From a virus: 21,318 bases of DNA. The notes beneath the pieces are model-generated. The model worked only from the letters and a program-made list of their open reading frames with translations, had not been told where the DNA came from and did not search any database. Where the stretch lies: IMG/VR virus record IMGVR_UViG_3300026473_000049, positions 1 to 21,318 of that record; one strand, 5' to 3'. The position numbers and the translations under genes were made by a program. Positions 15,041 to 21,318 of the stretch are shown here, piece after piece (positions within the stretch are counted from its first letter, which is position 1; each line of letters starts with the position of its first letter).

Positions 15041-16615
15041 TTATACTTCCCTATCTGTGTTAGAAGGTGTTAATTGTTCTGGTGCTTGGTTTTCGTGCAG
15101 AGGCCAAGGCTCATGCATAGGAACACGTTTCATAATGCTACTAATATTTTCTGAAATGTATCTTTTATCCCATCCTGCATCAACACTTGTCGAAATATTA
15201 TCGTGTGTTGGTATAGGTTCAATTGGCGTGGCCGCAGCAGCGGTAACTGCTGGAAAACTGTTTAAGTCAATTCTAGCGCCACTCTGCGTGATATTCCCGC
15301 CGCTCTTGATATCTGTAGTTCCACTGGCTGTAAATTTGCTGGCAGCGCCTACACGAAGATCAAAATTAGCACCTACTGTGATTTTAGTGTCTCCAACAGC
15401 TACATGCTCGTATACACCGCCTACTGAGATTTTGCCATCTTGGCCGACTAGCACTTCCCAATTTTGTGCCATTTCCATTCTTGTGCGACCACCGATAGCT
15501 TTCATATTGATATTTCGACCAGCTTCTAAATTAATATCTCTGTCAGCTCGAATGTTTAAATCATTTTCTGTGTGAACACTAACACTATCTTTGGCATAGA
15601 TATCTATTTTGCCGTTGCTAGTTAATTCTATCCACGTAGTTCCTCTAGCATTGCCGATATAAATCAAATCTTCAGAATTATGTAAAAGTATCTGATGACC
15701 CGTCCTTGTGCGTAATCTTAAACATTCGCCATAGGGAATTGTAGGATCACCTTTTTCACCGGCTAATACATCTGCATACTCTACCGGTCCTTCTTTAGCA
15801 GATTTTTTTCTTTGATAGCGTTCATCGCCATCGTCCATAACAAATTGTGTTCCACCTAATCGACTAACCGGAACCGTTGTTTGTGTAAGGTCTTCTTGTT
15901 TACCTATTAGAGATTTTTTTGCTCCGGGCCTTTTGTCTAATGGTCCAGGAGTGCTAATACCGTATACTGCACTTGGCGCTTCTCGTCTTGCAGAACTTGT
16001 TACTACGCCTCTAGTGTCGTCTTCTAATAATCCTTGTTCTAAAAATCTATCAGCTATAGGATGAACAACTTTTTTTATTTTGTCTGGATCAATGGTCTGG
16101 GTCTTAGTATTAAGTTTTTTATTGATCTCTGCCACAGGCAGCGGTTGTTTTGTTCCGTATTTTTTCTTATCATCCGAATCCATGTCTACTTCAGTAGACC
16201 CTGCTATTGCAGGCACCATATTATTAATAAACTTTCCAGGAACACAGCCCATCCAATAACCTTGGCTAGGGTCTCCGTTAACAAAAAATACTAAAACGTT
16301 AACACCAATATCAGGCGGAACAAACCACATACCATAACTCTTTTGTGTGTCGTTATATCCATCTATGGTTTTTTTAGAAGCATCGTTCTGCCCCATGAAC
16401 TCAAAAGCAGTATAGCCGAAAAACGGCATTGCACATCGGACCACGTAACTTTGATTGTCGTCACCTACGGTATTGCCCTGCTCTCTTAGTAATGTTACTT
16501 CTAGACTGCCCATAAGACTAGGGTCTAGATGTCCCACGATCCTAGCTAGATAAGGACCATTTTCTAAACTTGCGCCTTCTCTTGCCGAATACGATGATCG
16601 TTTTTCTTGTGCCAT
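15041..16615 (-). CDS. 5: gp5-like baseplate central spike, no lysozyme domain
   Basis: This is the needle protein at the centre of the baseplate, which in T4 forms a trimer and pierces the outer membrane. Residues 20-135 are an OB-fold-like domain (GPYLARIVGHLDP, then YGMWFVPPDIGVNVLVFF and GDPSQGYWMGCVPGKFINN). Residues 138-290 are a charged linker. Residues 295-455 are a VgrG-like beta-helix with short repeats in D-x-N-x-x-A style (IELTSNGKIDIYAKDSVSV, NDLNIRADRDINLEAGRNIN). Near the C-terminus is RVPMHEPWPLHEN, a motif I recall from gp5 of marine T4-like phages. The T4 lysozyme domain between OB fold and helix is absent, so peptidoglycan cleavage must come from another protein. The start ATG overlaps the preceding stop as TAATG. 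Confidence 0.9.
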   Translation of the reverse strand: MAQEKRSSYSAREGASLENGPYLARIVGHLDPSLMGSLEVTLLREQGNTVGDDNQSYVVRCAMPFFGYTAFEFMGQNDASKKTIDGYNDTQKSYGMWFVPPDIGVNVLVFFVNGDPSQGYWMGCVPGKFINNMVPAIAGSTEVDMDSDDKKKYGTKQPLPVAEINKKLNTKTQTIDPDKIKKVVHPIADRFLEQGLLEDDTRGVVTSSARREAPSAVYGISTPGPLDKRPGAKKSLIGKQEDLTQTTVPVSRLGGTQFVMDDGDERYQRKKSAKEGPVEYADVLAGEKGDPTIPYGECLRLRTRTGHQILLHNSEDLIYIGNARGTTWIELTSNGKIDIYAKDSVSVHTENDLNIRADRDINLEAGRNINMKAIGGRTRMEMAQNWEVLVGQDGKISVGGVYEHVAVGDTKITVGANFDLRVGAASKFTASGTTDIKSGGNITQSGARIDLNSFPAVTAAAATPIEPIPTHDNISTSVDAGWDKRYISENISSIMKRVPMHEPWPLHENQAPEQLTPSNTDREV

Positions 16616-18924
16616 TATTCGCCTTCGCCTCCGTATATCGGTTCTTGAGCCGGAGTGCTTTTATCTTTAACTTCGCCTGCAACAGTAGTAGCCATAGATT
16701 TAAGTTTGTCGATAACAAGATTACCGATAGCATTAGGATTCTGTTTGCCGTAATCTTGACTCTGTCCAGGTTGTCTAACACATTTAAGTTTTTGTTTAAA
16801 GATACCGTCTGTAAATGTATTGTCACATTTTGTTACACGATAAATTCCACTAAACGGACTTTCTCCTCCGTCTTTTGGCCATTGATATAAACCAGTAACT
16901 TCATCTAGGTCTGAAGGGGTTCTAAATGTCAAATAAACAAACACATTTCCTCCTTCATAATTCATTGTTCCGTCCTCAGTTAATAATTTACTTTTATTAC
17001 TTTGTCTAGCAAAATAATTTGATATGCCGCTGTCAATTAGCCAGTAAGGATCTCCCATAATTTCTAGATCAACGTTTACTAAATCGCCACTACCTGCAGT
17101 AATAAATGATTTATGAAAAGCTTCAGCTACTTTTTGTTCTGTGTCTTTATCTGAATTTCCGCCCGCAATATTGCTCAGTGTAGCTGGATCTTTTTTAACT
17201 CTTGCTCGACCCATAGTAGCCTGTTGCGCGGTGGGTGCCGCACCTTCTGTGGTCTTTGCACCTTTTACAGTATCAGTGGCTACACCTTTTTGGTCTTGAT
17301 TAGATACTGAGCCGCTCTTCTGTTCAGAGCTGGTATTTTTACCTGTAAAAAATAAATTGTTAATTTGAATATCAAATTTTAAAACATCTACGTTTTGTCC
17401 TGTATAGATATAATTGTATTGTTTACAGATTTGTTTTTTAAGTTCATCGTAACCAATTGGTGCTGCGGTCGGAGGACTAAAAATAGTATGATGGACCATG
17501 TAAGGAACAACACGGAAAATAAATTTCTGTGCATATTCTCCGATCAACGGATCTAGATCTAATAATTGAACCTGGACATCAATTCTCCACCACTTGATAA
17601 ATCCTTCCGGAGTTAAATTTTTTGGATCGATGGCTTTTTTAGCGTAAACAGAATTCAATATCACTTGGTTAATAATCGACGTTATACTTTGTTTTTGTGT
17701 GAATTGAAAAACTCTAGTTTTAGGATTGATCTGCATCCTATCTCTAGACACAACACCCGTCTTAGGATCAACTTTATCACCGTATCGAGCGAACGGATAA
17801 TTACCGCCAGACTTCTGATCAAAACCAAAATCACTTGCACCTATATCGTTAGATCCAAAATCTAAGGACACCGCTACATTTTTACCTGCAACAGTTACCC
17901 TATCTTTGGCGTTAGGATCAAGCGTGGCTTTTCTTTCAGTTCCAGGAATAGGTGATGCGTTTAAAAATTCATCTGATTTTTCCGGAAATTCAATAACATA
18001 AACATCTTTTATTTTGATCTGTTTTTCGTCAAGATATTTTTGTTCAAGATCGTTTAGATATGCACAAAGACTTTTTTCTCCTGAAACTAAAACATCTTTC
18101 ACTGTGCCGGCATCTGGTCCTGTTTCAGAGCAGGCAATTTTTACATCTGTGTAAACAATGTTAGTGATATCTGAAAAACCTTTATGGCTCATCGGCACAG
18201 CGTCTACCTTATAAACACTGCCGTTTTCGTTTACTGAGAATGTTACTTTGGTTAGAGCCACTGTCCAAAATTTAGGCTTAATCGAAGTCATTATTCGACC
18301 ATCTTCGTCATAACCCATAAAGTCTAAACGGAGAACAAAAGGACAATTATTTAGATAGTTATTATAGCCTGCTTTAATCGCAGCATTCTGCATACTCTGT
18401 AATAATAGACCCATGCTGTGAGGTTCTACTATATCAAATGAAAATTTGAAAGCGTTTGAATTACCTGTCTTAACTGTTCCAGATATCGCAGTCTCCATAA
18501 CAAAATTATTGATAAAATATTCCGGAGCACCGTGAACTGTATTAACTCGTTGACTGTCAAATCTTCCTCCGCTGGCAAAAACAATATGTTTTAGTGCTGC
18601 TGGGTTTCCTCTGTAACTTGCTGGATTATTATATTGTTTAGGCTCTAAACAGGCAAAGGTCCATATTGGAGTATAGTGAGCAAAATTTTCTAAAGGATTA
18701 GGAACTATGTTTTGAGGTGTGGTATTGATCTGATTGAACAACCCTGCGTCGGCAAGGATTGACGATATACCACCTTTAAGAGCATCAGTCGCTTTGCTGG
18801 TAGTTAGTCCTGTAACTACAGAAGCATAACCTTTAGTTATAGAACCAGCACCCGGACTTGCTAGTATACCGCTACCGTCTGGTTTTATAAGATTAGCTAT
18901 AGACTTTCCAAGATCTCTAATCAC
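16615..18924 (-). CDS. Baseplate hub-associated structural protein (possible gp27 counterpart)
   Basis: This 769-aa protein is not confidently assignable to a named family. Residues 70-260 are a folded region with PIWTFACLEPKQYNNP, FDIVEPHSMGLLLQSM, LRLDFMGYDEDGR and FWTVALTKVTFSVNE. Residues 400-530 contain KWWRIDVQVQLLDLDP and FRVVPYMVHHTIFSPP. Residues 535-600 are a low-complexity Lys/Gln/Thr/Ala linker. Residues 620-718 contain LEIMGDPYWLIDSGISNYFA and GIYRVTKCDNTFTDGIFKQK, resembling the C-terminal strand pattern of hub proteins that encircle a spike. The position directly before the gp5-like spike fits a hub (gp27-like) or hub-adapter role, which is inference from context. It starts with GTG at 18922-18924, because the nearby in-frame ATG option is blocked by TGA; an AGGAG lies 6 nt upstream. 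It ends in a TAATG overlap with gp5. Confidence 0.85.
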   Translation of the reverse strand: MIRDLGKSIANLIKPDGSGILASPGAGSITKGYASVVTGLTTSKATDALKGGISSILADAGLFNQINTTPQNIVPNPLENFAHYTPIWTFACLEPKQYNNPASYRGNPAALKHIVFASGGRFDSQRVNTVHGAPEYFINNFVMETAISGTVKTGNSNAFKFSFDIVEPHSMGLLLQSMQNAAIKAGYNNYLNNCPFVLRLDFMGYDEDGRIMTSIKPKFWTVALTKVTFSVNENGSVYKVDAVPMSHKGFSDITNIVYTDVKIACSETGPDAGTVKDVLVSGEKSLCAYLNDLEQKYLDEKQIKIKDVYVIEFPEKSDEFLNASPIPGTERKATLDPNAKDRVTVAGKNVAVSLDFGSNDIGASDFGFDQKSGGNYPFARYGDKVDPKTGVVSRDRMQINPKTRVFQFTQKQSITSIINQVILNSVYAKKAIDPKNLTPEGFIKWWRIDVQVQLLDLDPLIGEYAQKFIFRVVPYMVHHTIFSPPTAAPIGYDELKKQICKQYNYIYTGQNVDVLKFDIQINNLFFTGKNTSSEQKSGSVSNQDQKGVATDTVKGAKTTEGAAPTAQQATMGRARVKKDPATLSNIAGGNSDKDTEQKVAEAFHKSFITAGSGDLVNVDLEIMGDPYWLIDSGISNYFARQSNKSKLLTEDGTMNYEGGNVFVYLTFRTPSDLDEVTGLYQWPKDGGESPFSGIYRVTKCDNTFTDGIFKQKLKCVRQPGQSQDYGKQNPNAIGNLVIDKLKSMATTVAGEVKDKSTPAQEPIYGGEGE

Positions 18925-18925
18925 A

Positions 18926-19225
18926 TTAGACTCCTAGAAACTTTTCTAAATTAGATTTTTTAGGAATATAGATTACAGTCCCAGTTTCAAAATCATAGAT
19001 GGGATCTTTAATTGCATCCATATTGCGTTGAACAAATACCCACCATAATTTAGGATTGCCGTATAAGTCATAGGCTAACAAATCTGGCCTATATCTATAT
19101 TGACTTTCTATAACATATCTAAAATCATCCGGCTCTGCAGGAACCGGTCTAATGTTTAATAGCTCGAGATATAAATTATTTTGTGATGTTATTGCCCAAG
19201 GACTTGATTGAGTATACTGTGCCAT
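18926..19225 (-). CDS. 53: Baseplate wedge protein gp53-like (short form)
   Basis: This 99-aa protein matches the core of gp53, a wedge component that in T4 joins wedges into the baseplate ring. The diagnostic stretch is residues 42-90: YRYRPDLLAYDLYGNPKLWW, then VFVQRNMDAIKDPIYDFETG, then VIYIPKK. The family core includes a LysM-like fold, and the pattern here (Tyr/Trp-rich, ending in I-x-I-P) fits it. T4 gp53 is about twice as long, so this is a compact version; both ends look intact rather than truncated. It starts at ATG 19223-19225, one base after the previous stop, and its own stop lies one base before the GTG of the next gene. In T4 gene 53 also lies next to gene 5, with no 769-aa gene between. 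Confidence 0.92.
   Translation of the reverse strand: MAQYTQSSPWAITSQNNLYLELLNIRPVPAEPDDFRYVIESQYRYRPDLLAYDLYGNPKLWWVFVQRNMDAIKDPIYDFETGTVIYIPKKSNLEKFLGV
18931..18935 (-). promoter_or_regulatory. Ribosome binding site that fixes the GTG start of the 769-aa gene
   Basis: The minus strand carries AGGAG here, 6 nt before GTG 18922-18924. The overlapping ATG at 18924-18926 is followed at once by TGA in its own frame, so GTG is the start. The site lies within the last codons of the gp53-like gene. Confidence 0.7.
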
Positions 19226-19226
19226 A

Positions 19227-20321
19227 TTATAGGTATCCTACTCCGCTCGACGGAGTTCCTCTCGAGTATTGTTCAAGATTGAACTTACGTTGTCTGCGTC
19301 TATTGTAAACAGGTGCTACTGTTACCGAAATAGTGCTGACTACTGGAACCCATGTATTAGTTCCGAATGTATTGCAGTTAATGTAGTTTACATCTTCTTT
19401 CAAATCAACAGAGAATGATTTAATTATTACAGGAACTTTATCAAACACACTACTACCGTATCCAGTTAGATTGCAGACTAGTGGAGGATTTCCTGCTAGG
19501 GCGCCTTCACCAAAAAACATTTTTGTTGCTGTCTTAAAGAACGTAGTTGCTGCGATCCAGTATGCTGCATCTGTTTCTGTTTCGCAGGTAAACTCTCCGC
19601 TGATAGTAATGTCATCTACTGTGCTGTTCTTGTAGCCATACATTTGATAGTTACTGTGGATAGTGCTAATAGAATTATATTCTGCTTTGGTGCTGATTGT
19701 AATGTTTGGATTATACGGCCAAACGACACCGCCTGTTCTTTCTAACGGTTTAAATAAAGGTGAGTTAAAAATATTCCACTGGCAGGTGATTCTTACTCTC
19801 CAATCACCTTTGGTTCCCGGGAACAACTGTATTGGTGTTCCTTGTTTTAAAAATAATTCGCCGCCGCTAGGAAGATTAGCTCCCCTACCAAGGCTAAGAA
19901 TATTGTTTAACATTCCGGCACCTTTTGAAATAGAACCAGCTAAACTTTGCAGACCTCCCGCTAGGTTGCCTCCCGCAAGTTTGTTTAATCCTCCGGAGAT
20001 ATCTGCAGTAATATTACTGATGCTACCAGTTACACTTTGTAGACTGCCTAAAGAACCTACACCAGGAATACTAGATGACACACCAGATACACCGTTTAAT
20101 GCAGATTTTGCTCCGGCAAGCAAGGAATCTGCTCCACCAGATAATCCATTTAAGCCGCTGTTTAAACCGCCACTTAATTGTGATACTTTAGCATCTAAAT
20201 TAGCCTTGGTTATTGCATCACCAACAGCAGGCAAATTTGCCTGTGCTTGATTAGTAGCTTGAGATATGGAACTAGAGACCTGTGCCACCAATTTTGCTAT
20301 AGGGTTAATAGATAACGACAT
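19227..20321 (-). CDS. Baseplate/tail-tube-associated structural protein (gp48/gp54-like candidate)
   Basis: This is the first gene of the leftward operon, 364 aa. Residues 1-150 are low in complexity and rich in Ser, Gly, Leu and Ala, with approximate repeats such as LSGGLNSGLNGLSGG and GVGSLGSLQSVTGSI; they look like a flexible or helical stalk. Residues 165-345 form the folded part: GDWRVRITCQW, GVVWPYNPNITISTKAEYNS, IHSNYQMYGYKNSTVDDITI, SGEFTCETETDAAYWIAATT, FFKTATKMFFGEGALAGNPP and VPVIIKSFSVDLKEDVNYI. This resembles, from memory, a conserved structural protein next to gp53 in marine T4-like phages, sometimes annotated as the tail-tube cap (gp48). The exact T4 equivalent is uncertain, so no symbol is given. 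It starts at ATG 20319-20321 with a weak AGGA (complement of 20333-20336) 11 nt upstream. Confidence 0.88.
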   Translation of the reverse strand: MSLSINPIAKLVAQVSSSISQATNQAQANLPAVGDAITKANLDAKVSQLSGGLNSGLNGLSGGADSLLAGAKSALNGVSGVSSSIPGVGSLGSLQSVTGSISNITADISGGLNKLAGGNLAGGLQSLAGSISKGAGMLNNILSLGRGANLPSGGELFLKQGTPIQLFPGTKGDWRVRITCQWNIFNSPLFKPLERTGGVVWPYNPNITISTKAEYNSISTIHSNYQMYGYKNSTVDDITISGEFTCETETDAAYWIAATTFFKTATKMFFGEGALAGNPPLVCNLTGYGSSVFDKVPVIIKSFSVDLKEDVNYINCNTFGTNTWVPVVSTISVTVAPVYNRRRQRKFNLEQYSRGTPSSGVGYL

Positions 20322-20348
20322 TTTGAGTAAATTCCTAATGTTATACTC

Positions 20349-20356
20349 TATTTATT
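20349..20356 (-). promoter_or_regulatory. Candidate T4-type late promoter for the structural operon
   Basis: The minus strand reads AATAAATA here, matching 7 of 8 bases of the T4 late consensus TATAAATA. It lies 27 nt upstream of the ATG of the first operon gene, a normal distance for a late promoter, with a weak ribosome site between. T4 late promoters need no -35 element and are read by polymerase carrying gp55; the gp55 gene is adjacent. The AT-rich context lowers the significance of a single match. Confidence 0.45.
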
Positions 20357-20374
20357 TTAGTAAAAATATGCTAT

Positions 20375-20380
20375 TATAAT
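20375..20380 (+). promoter_or_regulatory. Candidate -10 element for gp55
   Basis: A perfect TATAAT lies 22 nt upstream of the gp55-like ATG at 20403. The region 17 bp further upstream is only TTATTT, so there is no good -35 box; an activator or a phage-specific promoter type is possible. The same ten bases, TATTATAATT, recur just before the next gene. Confidence 0.45.
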
Positions 20381-20386
20381 TTAAAT

Positions 20387-20391
20387 AGGAG
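20387..20391 (+). promoter_or_regulatory. Ribosome binding site of gp55
   Basis: AGGAG ends 11 nt before the ATG at 20403. The spacing is on the long side, but no other in-frame start lies close by. Confidence 0.6.
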
Positions 20392-20402
20392 AATTCAGAT
20401 AC

Positions 20403-21248
20403 ATGAACGCACCACCAAAAATAAAATACCTAACTAACAAAGATCTCTTAAGAGAAATACACCTAAGCAAAAATACCTACTGTAGCTTTACAAAACAAGA
20501 ATACAGTGAATATGACATGATTGTTACTAGCTTAGATAAGATTAATGTTAGGACCATAGCAGAAGCCAAAAGAAATAAAGCTGCTAAGATGTCTAAAAAG
20601 GCTCACGAAGCCGCAGTATTAGCCGAGGGAAAAAAACTCAGTGCTAAAGATTTTGAAATTGATTATAAAAAAGTTTCAAAACAAGACGTAGTGTTTCGCG
20701 TAATGACTTTCGAACATGTGCCGTTGGCACCGGGTCGTAAAAAGACTCTAAAAAATACTGCCGATAGTCACGAAAAGGTAAACTTTCCTCCTTTCCAACA
20801 TTGGAAGTTTGACGACAATGATAATCTAATTTTAGTAGGAAAGAGTCATTGGCAGGGCGGTCTTAAAACTGGAAAGTTTTCCAAGGATCACGGGCAGATG
20901 ACTGATAATCTTGCTCGCATGTTTTTAAAATTATGTGATCGTTACGCTACCAGAGGTAACGTCAGGGGCTATACCTACAACGATGAGATGAAAGGTCAAG
21001 CCATTCTTCAACTAACTCAAATAGGACTACAATTCGATGAGAGCAAATCTGATAATCCTTTTGCTTACTATACTGCTGCTGTCACTAATTCATTCGTTAG
21101 AATTATCAACATTGAGAAACGTAACCAAAACATTAGAGACGACATTCTCGAAATGAACGGTATGAATCCAAGTTGGACTAGACAAAATAGCGGAGGCGGA
21201 AGTGCTCCTTCTGCTCCAATTACTATTGATACGTCTGATTGGGATTGA
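20403..21248 (+). CDS. 55: gp55-like late-transcription sigma factor with N-terminal extension
   Basis: This is a reduced sigma factor that directs host RNA polymerase to late promoters, normally with the sliding clamp as activator. Residues 167-245 match the gp55 core, equivalent to sigma region 2: LARMFLKLCDRYATRGNVRG, YTYNDEMKGQAI, then FDESKSDNPFAYYTAAVTNS and FVRIINIEKRNQNI. There is no sigma region 4, as in T4 gp55. The acidic, hydrophobic C-terminus (ITIDTSDWD) could be a clamp-binding tail, by analogy with T4. The protein has 281 aa against 185 in T4. The excess is N-terminal: residues 6-45 (KIKYLTNKDLLREIHLSK, then a stretch with EYSEYDMIV) and 92-160 (DVVFRVMTFEHVPLAPGRKK, NFPPFQHWKFDDNDNLILVG) look like ordered domains, joined by a Lys/Ala-rich linker. 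The gene faces away from the tail operon and precedes gp47, which is also close to gene 55 in T4. Confidence 0.9.
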   Translation: MNAPPKIKYLTNKDLLREIHLSKNTYCSFTKQEYSEYDMIVTSLDKINVRTIAEAKRNKAAKMSKKAHEAAVLAEGKKLSAKDFEIDYKKVSKQDVVFRVMTFEHVPLAPGRKKTLKNTADSHEKVNFPPFQHWKFDDNDNLILVGKSHWQGGLKTGKFSKDHGQMTDNLARMFLKLCDRYATRGNVRGYTYNDEMKGQAILQLTQIGLQFDESKSDNPFAYYTAAVTNSFVRIINIEKRNQNIRDDILEMNGMNPSWTRQNSGGGSAPSAPITIDTSDWD

Positions 21249-21270
21249 CATTTACTTTTAAAAAAGTTAT

Positions 21271-21276
21271 TATAAT
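21271..21276 (+). promoter_or_regulatory. Candidate -10 element at the gp55/gp47 junction
   Basis: A perfect TATAAT follows a perfect TTGACA (21245-21250, overlapping the gp55 stop codon), but the spacer is 20 bp, longer than the usual 16-18. The ATG of the next gene comes only 3 nt later, so a transcript from here would be leaderless or start inside that gene. The surrounding bases TATTATAATT are the same as upstream of gp55. Confidence 0.3.
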
Positions 21277-21279
21277 TCT

Positions 21280-21318
21280 ATGAATCTATTTAAAAAAGTA
21301 GCCTGTTTTACGGATATA
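21280..21318 (+). CDS. 47: gp47-like recombination nuclease subunit, 5' fragment
   Basis: Only the first 13 codons are in the window: MNLFKKVACFTDI. The K-x-x-x-F-T-D-I opening is the start of a calcineurin-like metallophosphoesterase, in which the Asp is usually followed within two residues by the metal-binding His of the D-x-H motif; that His would be just past the window end. This is the SbcD/Mre11-type subunit that in T4 works with gp46 in recombination and host DNA degradation. Gene 47 lies near gene 55 in T4, which supports the call. The start is 31 nt after the gp55 stop, and no Shine-Dalgarno sequence is visible. Confidence 0.65.
   Translation, partial: MNLFKKVACFTDI

Larger units (their letters stand above)
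20322..20402. other. Divergent promoter region between tail operon and gp55
   Basis: This 81-bp, strongly AT-rich junction is the only place in the window where transcription diverges. It must hold the leftward promoter of the structural operon and the rightward promoter of the sigma-factor gene; candidates for both are listed separately and lie within 20 bp of one another. No clear hairpin terminator or operator palindrome was seen. Confidence 0.7.

Noticed and set aside
14976-15575. 199-aa plus-strand ORF
   Set aside because: Antisense to the gp5-like beta-helix; the Ser/Pro/Cys-rich product is the expected mirror of the real coding strand.
16061-16890. Plus-strand ORFs of 77 and 106 aa, and a 94-aa minus-strand ORF at 16542-16826
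   Set aside because: All overlap the gp5-like and 769-aa genes in other frames; there is no independent start signal or protein motif.
17665-17865. 66-aa plus-strand ORF
   Set aside because: Antisense to the 769-aa gene, without motif or ribosome site.
18924-18926. ATG as start of the 769-aa gene
   Set aside because: This ATG is followed directly by TGA in its frame; the real start is the overlapping GTG.
19663-20250. 195-aa plus-strand ORF
   Set aside because: A long antisense frame caused by the Gly/Ser/Leu-rich repeats of the real minus-strand gene; the Pro/Ala-rich translation is its mirror.
21245-21276. Standard sigma-70 promoter with perfect -35 and -10 boxes
   Set aside because: Not accepted as a firm promoter because the spacer is 20 bp and the next ATG follows 3 nt after the -10; kept only as a low-confidence candidate.
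1-21318. tRNA genes, CRISPR array, insertion sequence, attachment site
   Set aside because: The sequence is nearly all protein-coding in two transcription units; no cloverleaf, evenly spaced direct repeats at DNA level, transposase or inverted terminal repeats were seen.

Overview
The window is part of the genome of a tailed, contractile (T4-like) bacteriophage, or a metagenomic contig of one. The DNA is AT-rich, nearly all of it codes for protein, and genes abut or overlap by 0-2 bases. The recognisable proteins are baseplate wedge and hub components plus the T4-type late sigma factor. The nearest match in style is the marine/freshwater T4-like group (cyanophage and pelagiphage relatives): the gp5 spike has no lysozyme domain, large virion proteins are inserted in the baseplate cluster, and the start of a gp47-type nuclease follows gp55. 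The host cannot be named from this sequence.

Layout, right to left on the minus strand from about 20.35 kb: a 364-aa baseplate/tail-tube-associated protein, gp53-like wedge protein (99 aa), a 769-aa hub-associated protein, gp5-like spike (524 aa), gp25-like wedge protein (146 aa), gp6-like wedge protein (1137 aa), and a giant protein whose ORF starts at 11140 and is still open at base 1 (at least 3713 codons). These seven genes look like one late transcript with coupled translation. A T4-late-like box lies upstream of the first gene, and a weaker one in the only internal gap, before gp6.

On the plus strand at the right end are a gp55-like late sigma factor (20403-21248) and the first 13 codons of a gp47-type metallophosphoesterase. 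The divergent 81-bp junction (20322-20402) therefore separates the late-transcription regulator from the structural operon it probably switches on.

The most unusual content is the giant protein, which takes up over half of the window. Translating the minus strand shows a conserved-looking N-terminal region, at least six and probably seven integrin-type FG-GAP beta-propeller blades (about residues 2160-2733), about seven copies of a short aromatic module resembling chitin/carbohydrate-binding modules (three of them inside the propeller), and Gly/Tyr-rich beta repeats near the window edge. It sits where T4 carries genes 7-12, so a role as a giant baseplate-anchored adhesin or fibre is a reasonable inference. 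No tRNA, rRNA, CRISPR array, insertion sequence or attachment site was seen.
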